A DNA stretch of 8,114 nucleotides from JAKBCQ01 sp021807585 (lineage in GTDB: Bacteria > Planctomycetota > Planctomycetia > Isosphaerales > Isosphaeraceae): positions 1 through 8,114 of the forward strand of contig DAHWFG010000557.1 in the NCBI GenBank assembly GCA_027325115.1, read 5' to 3'. Both the position numbers and the translations under genes were made by a program. Position 1 is the first letter of the stretch. Each line of letters opens with the position of its first letter. Under the pieces are notes generated by a model. The model ran no database searches. It saw only the letters and a program-made list of their open reading frames with translations, and had not been told where the DNA came from. This document shows positions 1 through 5,122 of this stretch, piece after piece.

Positions 1-885
1 TTGCTCGATCGCCGCTCCCGGCGTTGAACTTTTCGACACCCAGTTGAAAGGGATCACCGCGTTATACCCCGCGACTTTCATCGCGTGCGCCATCGGCATA
101 ACCCACGGCGGTAATTGATTTCCATAAAAGATGTTTTCGAATCCGCCATGCGTGATCACGCCGATCGTATACACCTGGAACGAAGCCGAATCGGTCGCGG
201 GATTCGTCGCCGAGGATTCCGCCGCCGTTTGCGCAATTGCGACCACATACGGATACGCCGGATCGGGAGGCAATCCGCCCGGAATCGTCACGTTGAACCG
301 GTGCGATCCCACCGCGCCCGCCGGTTGGCCCAAAGCGTCTAAACTCAAAGGAGCAATCGTTTCGGTCGCGACAACGACGCTCTTCGCCGCCGAACCCGAC
401 GCCTGTGGATTCGTCGACGTCGATCGCTCGATCGTCAGCTCGATCGGTACGTCGATGCTTCCCCCGGTGATCGCGTAATCGACCGTCACGCTTTTGGAAT
501 TCGACGTGGAGAGCGACGCCACGCTCAAAGCAGGGTTCAACCCCTGCGAGCCCTCCAAAGCGTTCGCAAGCGTCCCGGAAGGGCTCGAACCAACCCGAAT
601 CATCGCGACCGAGGCGGACCGAGCCGAAGGAGAAATCGAAGTCGATGTGACGGATGACGTCGCCGAAGCCGAAGTCACCGAAGCCGAAGCCGATGAAGCG
701 ATTTGCGCGGGCGACGCCGACGTATTGGAAACAAGCGACACACGCGCGACCGCGACCGCTCCCGTTAAAAGCTCGCGATTTTCCAGCCCCTCGATCGTCG
801 GCCGAACCGTCCGCGCGCGCAACCGCGAAGCCCCCTTGCTTCCCGTCGCCGACCCGGTTCTTTTCGAAAACAACTTGTAAAACAT
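1..885 (-). CDS. LEPR-XLL surface protein with alpha/beta-hydrolase-like domain (partial, 3' end missing)
   Basis: The minus-strand frame stays open from the ATG at 885-883 to the left edge, giving 295 residues with no stop. The N-terminus is basic (MFYKLFSKR). Residues 25-42 carry a planctomycete LEPR-XLL sorting motif, read here as RPTIEGLENRELLTG, which in the family marks exported or surface proteins. Residues 53-92 are a Ser/Ala/Thr-rich linker. Residues about 118-238 look like a beta-sandwich (Ig/CARDB-like) with alternating hydrophobic strands. From about 239 the strand YTIGVITHGG, followed by a helix and VAGYNAVIPFNW, resembles the start of an alpha/beta-hydrolase fold with the HG of the oxyanion loop. 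The catalytic Ser, Asp and His would lie outside the window, so enzyme activity is inference. The frame beats the competing frames (an overlapping one runs 1003-62) because only it gives a coherent domain order. No Shine-Dalgarno sequence precedes the ATG. Divergent from the gene at 1767. Confidence 0.72.
   Translation of the reverse strand, partial: MFYKLFSKRTGSATGSKGASRLRARTVRPTIEGLENRELLTGAVAVARVSLVSNTSASPAQIASSASASVTSASATSSVTSTSISPSARSASVAMIRVGSSPSGTLANALEGSQGLNPALSVASLSTSNSKSVTVDYAITGGSIDVPIELTIERSTSTNPQASGSAAKSVVVATETIAPLSLDALGQPAGAVGSHRFNVTIPGGLPPDPAYPYVVAIAQTAAESSATNPATDSASFQVYTIGVITHGGFENIFYGNQLPPWVMPMAHAMKVAGYNAVIPFNWVSKSSTPGAAIEQ
662..698 (-). repeat. Hexamer-type low-complexity repeat in the Ser/Ala linker
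   Basis: Imperfect tandem copies of CCGAAG (GCTTCG on the coding strand) encode alternating Ser and Ala residues around 64-77 of the left-edge protein. This is a local simple-sequence repeat inside a linker. Its period is a multiple of three, so copy-number change would alter linker length without breaking the frame. Confidence 0.6.
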
Positions 886-892
886 GCGTATT

Positions 893-898
893 TTTATA
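893..898 (-). promoter_or_regulatory. TATAAA -10-like box just upstream of the left-edge gene
   Basis: On the minus strand CTTATAAAAATACGC directly precedes the ATG at 885. A -10 element at 898-893 would put the transcript start at about 886-885, that is on or beside the start codon. There is no convincing -35 at the standard spacing and no Shine-Dalgarno sequence. This fits a leaderless transcript but could be chance A/T richness. Confidence 0.3.
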
Positions 899-1001
899 AG
901 ATGAGTATCGATCGCGATTTGGGTTCGAACCAAGTCGTCGAAACCGCCGCGGCGATGTATAATTCGCCGGAAGAATTCGGTCAAGATCGATCGGCCGGGA
1001 C

Positions 1002-1024
1002 ATACAATTGTATTCTTTACAATT
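1002..1024. repeat. Overlapping palindromes, possible operator
   Basis: ATACAATTGTAT at 1002-1013 is a perfect 12-base palindrome. It overlaps AATTGTA (1006-1012) and TACAATT (1018-1024), which form a 7-bp inverted repeat around TTCTT. TACAATT therefore occurs twice in direct orientation, 15 bases apart, as expected for a dimeric regulator site. It lies in the A/T island between divergent genes, about 120 bases upstream of the minus-strand start. No regulator is identifiable from the sequence. Confidence 0.35.
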
Positions 1025-1766
1025 TACATTTTTATTCTTTCCCGAAGTCTCCCCGGGTTGTTCGATTCGACCGATCGACGCGAACCGATTCGCCGTCGTA
1101 TTCGGCGCCGGCGGAAGAATCGGCGGGGGAGCGCCGGCGGTTGTTTTCGGCTCGGTCGGCGCGCGAGATCGAGGTCGATCGGTTCCTCGGCTGGAATGCG
1201 CGGCTCGCTCGGTCGATAAGATTCAGAGTGAGCGACCGCGGGCGAACGATCGCCGAATCGCGACCGCACCGCCGTTTTCCGGCATGCGGCGTGTCGAATC
1301 GGATCGCCTTTTTTCGGCGGCCGCCACGGGGTTTCAACGGTATGAGGAATCGACTTCGGAACGCTTATGAAGCGATCACCGGTCGATTTCGTTGCGTTCG
1401 GCCTGGGAAAGCCGAACTCACGTCGAATCACCCGCGATCGACGCCGACCGATGCCGAGCCGGCGACGGGGTTTATCACCGATACATCTGTTCGTCAGTGT
1501 CGTCCGTCGGGTTCGGTTCGCCGTCGATTCGGCGTCTCGGCGAGGAAATCCGACGTCGATTTCGAAGATTTCGTGGCGGTCGTGTTCGAGTCGTAAGTGG
1601 AACGCACGGCGAACGTCGCGTTGATGAGCGCGGGTCGCGATCGCGAAATCGCGGCCGACTTCGGCAAAAAACGTTTTGACCGGGGCTTGAGACTCGTTAA
1701 CTTCATCTCCACAATCCCATGCGGGGGTTTCGACGCCGAGACGGGACCCAGAGGAGCCTTGTCACG

Positions 1767-2957
1767 ATGCCTCAAGCGACTCGTGTGAACCGAGCTCAGG
1801 GCTGCCTTTTAGGCTTGGCCGTCGGAGACGCCCTGGGTGGTCCGCTCGAGGGCCTAAGCGCCCAACAAATTCATGCGCATTACGGAACGGTCGACGATTA
1901 TGTCGACGGCGCCGTCGCATGGAAACGCAAGCCGCACCGTTGGCGGCTCGCCGGGCTTTACACCGACGACACGCAACAGGCTCTCGCGGTTTGCGACGTA
2001 CTGCTCGAATCGGAGAAGCTCGATCCCGCGCGGCTCGTCGATTATTATCTCAAACTCGCCGAACCTGCGGGGACGTACATGGGTTCGCATCGCGGCGTCG
2101 GCAAAAGTTTCCATAATGTGCTGAAGTGTTTGAGTGAACAATACGCCCCGTCGCGAACGGGTCAGCCTTCGGCGGGCATCGGCGCCGCGGCGCGGATCGC
2201 TCCCATCCCCCTCTATTACGCGGGGATGCCCGATGCGATGTTCGAGGCCGTGATGAACGCGTCGCTGATCACCCACCGCGATATTCGAGCCCTCGCCGGA
2301 GCGATGGCGATCGCGCACGCCGTGCGCAGGCTCGCCGCGGGCGCCGATCGCGAACCGAGCTTCCTTCTCCGCCTCGCCGGCGACGTCGATCGCGAGGAAA
2401 ATCGCATCGCCGCCGAATTCGGCGATCAAGTTGATAAAATTGATGAACATAAGCACGCGATTTCAACATCGATCGCCCGGGTCGAGTCGCTCCTCGATCG
2501 TCCCCGCTACGAGGCGCTCGCCGCGATCGTCGAAGAAGCCAACCGCCGCGGCGCCGAGCCCGTTTGCAAACGACCCACCATGGGCTTCGCCCCGTCGTGC
2601 ATACCAACTTGCTTACTGATTTTTATGACATCCGAATCTTTTCAAGAGGCGCTCGTCGAGATCGTCAACCTGGGGGGAGACTCCGACAGCGCCGGAGCGA
2701 TGACCGGAGCGCTCGCGGGTGCGCACCACGGCGCCTCGCAGATCCCCCGCAAATGGCTCGAAAAACTCTATAATAGGCATGGAATCGAGGCCCGCGGCGA
2801 GGCGCTGGCGCGGCGATCGACCGCCGATCTCGAGATCCCCGATTATCTTGAAACCGAACGCGAGTTGACCGACCTCGAAAAAACGCATCGCGACCAACTG
2901 ATGCGCCAGGTCCAAAGCCGCAACGGTCCCGATCTCGGCGCCAATAAACGCATTTAA
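1767..2957 (+). CDS. ADP-ribosylglycohydrolase (DraG/ARH family)
   Basis: A 396-residue cytoplasmic enzyme expected to remove ADP-ribose from modified proteins or small molecules by a dinuclear-metal mechanism. Family hallmarks appear in order: GLAVGDALGG at 16-25, YTDDTQ at 65-70 (metal-binding Thr-Asp-Asp), an Ile/Ala-rich IGAAARIAPIPLYY at 138-151, a TH pair at 169-170, and GGDSDSAG at 303-310 followed by GALAGAHHG at 314-322 (second metal-binding Asp-x-Asp). The third position of the usual GGDxDT is Ser here, a conservative change. A polar, partly helical stretch at about 205-260 looks like an insertion, and residues 350-396 form a charged tail. I chose the ATG at 1767, not an in-frame ATG at 1719, because GAGGAG at 1751-1756 sits 10 bases upstream and the core fold begins within about 10 residues. 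No ADP-ribosyltransferase partner is visible. The substrate cannot be read from sequence. Confidence 0.92.
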   Translation: MPQATRVNRAQGCLLGLAVGDALGGPLEGLSAQQIHAHYGTVDDYVDGAVAWKRKPHRWRLAGLYTDDTQQALAVCDVLLESEKLDPARLVDYYLKLAEPAGTYMGSHRGVGKSFHNVLKCLSEQYAPSRTGQPSAGIGAAARIAPIPLYYAGMPDAMFEAVMNASLITHRDIRALAGAMAIAHAVRRLAAGADREPSFLLRLAGDVDREENRIAAEFGDQVDKIDEHKHAISTSIARVESLLDRPRYEALAAIVEEANRRGAEPVCKRPTMGFAPSCIPTCLLIFMTSESFQEALVEIVNLGGDSDSAGAMTGALAGAHHGASQIPRKWLEKLYNRHGIEARGEALARRSTADLEIPDYLETERELTDLEKTHRDQLMRQVQSRNGPDLGANKRI

Positions 2958-2991
2958 TCCGCGGCGATCGCTTCCCTTGCCGACCCGCTCA

Positions 2992-3000
2992 TGCTACGAT
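2992..3000 (+). promoter_or_regulatory. Extended -10 candidate for the TPR gene
   Basis: TGCTACGAT fits an extended -10 (TGn followed by a TATAAT-like hexamer, TACGAT). A TTGCCG at 2977-2982 is only 12 bases upstream, too close for a standard -35, so the site would depend on the TGn extension. Predicted start is near 3007, giving an 80-base leader. Nearly the same word, ATGCTAGGAT, lies upstream of the decarboxylase gene at 5013-5022. Confidence 0.4.
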
Positions 3001-3087
3001 AAGAGTGAAAGCATGATCGATCCGCGTACCTCATGACCGCGGCGATTCCGCTCGACGTCTCAACGCCATGCTGGAGGCGACGACGCC

Positions 3088-3615
3088 ATGAAGCGAATCC
3101 TCGGAGACCCCGTCGCGCGTAAGCTCGATCAAGCCGAAGGCTACCTGATGCTCGGCTTGCCCCTCCGCGCGCTCGAAATCATCCGGAGTCGCGCCGATTG
3201 GGCCACCATGCGTTTCGAAGCCCGCATGCTTGAAGGCGAGGCGCTTCGCGCCCTCGAACGCTACCGAGAGGCTCTCACACCACTCGAACAAGCCGCGGCG
3301 CTTCGTCCCCACGATACCCCCGTCGCGCTCGCGCTCGGTTGGTGCTACAAACGTACCAATCGCCTCGCGCAAGCCATCGACGCCCTCGAACGCGCTCGCC
3401 GAAGACGACCCGACGACCCCCTCCTCATCTACAACCTCGCGTGCTACTGGAGCCTCGCCGGAAACGCCGACCGCGCCCTCGAAATGCTCGCCCGCGCCGT
3501 CGAACTCGACCCCGCATTCAGCCGCATCGCACAAACCGAAGCCGATTTCGACCCCGTCCGCTCCCGACCCGAATTCGAACAAATTATCGAAATCAAAAAA
3601 CCATTAACATCTTAA
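3088..3615 (+). CDS. TPR-repeat protein
   Basis: A 175-residue protein built almost wholly of tetratricopeptide repeats, which act as protein-protein interaction scaffolds. Three 34-residue units follow one another at about 43-76, 77-110 and 111-144, each ending in a Pro-Asp/His or Asp-Pro turn (RPHD, RPDD, LDPA). A degenerate first unit lies at 12-40. Canonical small/large positions are visible (ALGWCYKRTNRLAQAIDALE; YNLACYWSLAGNADRALEML). The C-terminal DFDPVRSRPEFEQI is a common ending for bacterial TPR proteins. No signal peptide or membrane segment is seen, so it is probably cytoplasmic. GGAGG at 3073-3077 lies 10 bases before the ATG, and the nearby ATGs at 3033 and 3068 are out of frame. 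It is 130 bases downstream of the glycohydrolase gene on the same strand, so co-transcription is possible, though it has its own promoter candidate. The partner is unknown. Confidence 0.88.
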   Translation: MKRILGDPVARKLDQAEGYLMLGLPLRALEIIRSRADWATMRFEARMLEGEALRALERYREALTPLEQAAALRPHDTPVALALGWCYKRTNRLAQAIDALERARRRRPDDPLLIYNLACYWSLAGNADRALEMLARAVELDPAFSRIAQTEADFDPVRSRPEFEQIIEIKKPLTS

Positions 3616-3652
3616 AATATCTTTGAATCCGGCGGACGCGAGAAACCCTCGA

Positions 3653-4561
3653 TCACTTCTTCTCGGTTGTCGCAGGCTTCGAAGCAAGCCGCGGGACAAA
3701 CTCCTTCCCCAAAAGCCCGCGCCAATGCTCACGCTGATCGGGCGCCAACGTCTCGAGTGCGACCACCGCCAACTTCCGCTCGTCCTCGAGCCTCGGCCCG
3801 TGCTCCTTTCGCGACCTCTCCCGCTCGACGACAGCCTTCGAGATCCGCTCACGCTGCTCCGCCGTCAACTTGAGCGTCTGAGCCACCAGCGGTCGCGATA
3901 CAAGCGACGAAGGCCCCTCCCATTGCAAATCAATCTGAACCAGCCTCGTCTTCTGCTCGTCGGTCAGGTTCGCCTCGATCCAACGCACCTGCGCCGTGAT
4001 CAACGCCCGACGTAACGATAAAACCTCGTCGTTCGGCTTGCCGGCCAATCTCGAAGCTTGTACATATAAATCTGTAATTGCATGCTCAGCCGCCTCGGTT
4101 TGGAGGGGAGTCATCGCGAGCTCGCCGCGAACGTCGGGCCGGCTCAACAACAACAACGGCGCCGTCCGAATCCCCAATCGTTCGTCGGGTAGCGGAGCGA
4201 TTCGCGCCTCGTCCTTCCGCTCGCGTTCGCCGGTGGCCGCCGATCCGCTCCGCGGCTTCGATTGGTCTTGATGATCCTCGCCTTCACGACCCTTCGAATC
4301 ATCGCGAGCGGGCTTCGACGCCGACGCGTCGTTTGAGGGGGAAGGCGCCGAGGCGTCGGGCGCGGTCGCGGGCGCCGAAGAATCAGGTGGTATCGGCGCA
4401 GGCAAATCTTGCTCTGGAGGCGCCGCTGCGAATGCGATCGGTACGATCAAAAATGAGGCGAGAGCGATACGTGTAACGGGCGCCAATGAAACCGCGATCC
4501 GCGTGTTCAAAGCGTCCGCAACCTTCCGAACCATCCAGTACCGACTCCATGATACGCGCAT
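3653..4561 (-). CDS. Secreted LTxxQ-like envelope protein
   Basis: A 302-residue protein with a Sec-type signal: a basic n-region with several Arg, a hydrophobic core at about 32-46 (RIALASFLIVPIAFA) and a likely cleavage near AFA/AA at 45-48. A Pro/Ala/Ser/Asp-rich disordered linker follows to about 120. The C-terminal half is helical and carries three L(T/A)xxQ(R/K) motifs: LTDEQK at 199, LTAEQRERI at 232 and LAPDQREHW at 272. This pattern recalls the LTXXQ motif of CpxP/Spy-type periplasmic proteins, which are stress sensors or chaperones, but overall family membership is uncertain. Longer in-frame starts exist (a GTG at 4732). I chose the ATG at 4561 because a perfect AAGGAGG (4572-4566) lies 4 bases upstream and the signal peptide follows directly. 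The gene converges on the TPR gene with a 37-base gap and no clear terminator. Confidence 0.72.
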   Translation of the reverse strand: MRVSWSRYWMVRKVADALNTRIAVSLAPVTRIALASFLIVPIAFAAAPPEQDLPAPIPPDSSAPATAPDASAPSPSNDASASKPARDDSKGREGEDHQDQSKPRSGSAATGERERKDEARIAPLPDERLGIRTAPLLLLSRPDVRGELAMTPLQTEAAEHAITDLYVQASRLAGKPNDEVLSLRRALITAQVRWIEANLTDEQKTRLVQIDLQWEGPSSLVSRPLVAQTLKLTAEQRERISKAVVERERSRKEHGPRLEDERKLAVVALETLAPDQREHWRGLLGKEFVPRLASKPATTEKK

Positions 4562-5013
4562 CGTTCCTCCTTGAACCGATTCGCCGAATTGACCGTCCAG
4601 GCAAGAACGCTCCCCATACGATCGACCGCGTGTTGTACGTCGATCGATCGAATCCGACAAGCCGAAACGCGATCGAGCGAGACGCACAAGCGTTCGACAC
4701 CGTCGCGCGATGAATTCGATCGCTTCGTGCACAATCGCGCGACACGCCGAATCGCCCCGCGCCTCGCGTTCGCCGTTGAGATTCGTAAGTTCGTAACGAA
4801 ACCGTCGCCTCCCCGCCCAAAACCACGATATCTTTCAGGGAATCGACGATCGGGAACGGTTTTGGTATCGCGATTGCGATTGGTTTTTTGACGGAACTCG
4901 AATCGTCATCCATGCTTCCTTCGTGTTCGATCGAACCGATTCGACCGCCGCGTCGGGTCAAAAAAAATCGTGAACTTTTCGCCGAATATGACCTCACACA
5001 AATTGACGCGTTA

Positions 5014-5022
5014 TGCTAGGAT
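5014..5022 (+). promoter_or_regulatory. nspC: Extended -10 candidate for the decarboxylase gene
   Basis: TGCTAGGAT matches an extended -10 (TG, C, then TAGGAT). TTGACG at 5003-5008 is a good -35 word but lies only 8 bases away, so it cannot act with this -10 in the usual way. Predicted start is near 5029, giving a leader of about 90 bases. It shares ATGCTA(C/G)GAT with the site upstream of the TPR gene. Confidence 0.4.
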
Positions 5023-5064
5023 TCGCGATTTTCATGTCCCTTCAGAAATCAACCAAGCATGATT

Positions 5065-5081
5065 CGGGGCGCGGCGCCCCG
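5065..5081 (+). promoter_or_regulatory. GC-rich inverted repeat in the decarboxylase leader
   Basis: CGGGGCGC-G-GCGCCCCG is an 8-bp inverted repeat around a single central base, so an RNA hairpin would have about 6 pairs and a 5-base loop. No T tract follows, so it is not a standard terminator. It sits midway in the predicted leader and could be a structural or protein-binding element. Confidence 0.35.
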
Positions 5082-5102
5082 GACCGCTAGGCGCCACGAC
5101 TT

Positions 5103-5122
5103 AAGGAAAGGTCAGGCCTTTG
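5103..5122 (+). promoter_or_regulatory. nspC: Shine-Dalgarno and TTG start in a small hairpin
   Basis: AAGGAAAGG at 5103-5111 is the ribosome binding site, 8 bases before the TTG start at 5120. AAAGG (5107-5111) pairs perfectly with CCTTT (5117-5121) around the loop TCAGG, so the fold would cover part of the Shine-Dalgarno sequence and the first two bases of the start codon. The site fixes TTG as the start: the first in-frame ATG is about 200 bases further in and would remove the first strand-helix unit of the enzyme. Confidence 0.5.

Larger units (their letters stand above)
886..1766. other. Long gene-free spacer between divergent genes
   Basis: About 880 bases separate the minus-strand hydrolase-like gene from the plus-strand ADP-ribosylglycohydrolase gene. 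Open frames exist on both strands (for example 901-1596 + and 1431-1024 -). Their translations are rich in Arg and Ser with no recognisable domain, so I take them as by-products of GC-rich DNA. The spacer is dense in GATC (about 11 copies between 901 and 1740) and TCGA. It contains one A/T-rich island at about 1001-1045. A weak TATAAT (958-963, +) and a TTGACC...TTAACT pair (1676-1702, +, spacer only 15) are possible promoter parts for the downstream gene, but neither is convincing. Nothing else is supported here. Confidence 0.6.
4562..5119. other. Spacer between divergent genes, with a weak minus-strand reading frame
   Basis: The 558 bases hold the 5' regions of the minus-strand envelope gene and the plus-strand decarboxylase gene. 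A minus-strand ATG at 4913, preceded by GAAGGA at 4922-4917 (3-base spacing), opens a frame whose first 40 or so residues look protein-like (MDDDSSSVKKP..., then PFPIVDSLKDIVVLGGEATV). Beyond about 4800 that frame turns Arg-rich. The neighbouring frame then reads more plausibly (RYELTNLNGEREARGD, AIVHEAIEFIARRC), as if one base had been gained in the TTT at 4801-4799. I recognise no family. It may be a decayed small gene or chance. The right-hand part, from 5014, is the decarboxylase promoter and leader. Confidence 0.35.

Noticed and set aside
917..934. GGTTCGAACC, resembling a tRNA T-arm, on either strand
   Set aside because: On the minus strand four of five T-stem pairs form, but no acceptor stem, anticodon arm or D-arm can be placed at tRNA spacing, and no CCA end follows.
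62..1003. 313-codon minus-strand frame overlapping the left-edge gene
   Set aside because: Its translation is Arg/Gly/Asp-rich without domain structure, while the frame from 885 gives a LEPR-XLL motif, linker, beta domain and hydrolase-like start.
901..1596. 231-codon plus-strand open frame in the left spacer
   Set aside because: No Shine-Dalgarno sequence; the translation is Arg/Ser-rich with no domain; it lies in GATCG-dense DNA where several frames are open at once.
1854..2456. 200-codon minus-strand frame opposite the ADP-ribosylglycohydrolase gene
   Set aside because: It is antisense to a gene with full family motifs; such antisense frames are common in GC-rich DNA.
4383..4997. 204-codon minus-strand frame overlapping the start of the envelope-protein gene
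   Set aside because: It overlaps a gene with a perfect Shine-Dalgarno sequence and signal peptide, and most of its length is Arg/Ser-rich. Only the segment from 4913 to about 4800 is kept, as a weak decay candidate.
5003..5008. TTGACG as a -35 for the decarboxylase promoter
   Set aside because: Only 8 bases separate it from the TAGGAT -10, far short of the usual 16-18; no other -10 lies at the right distance.
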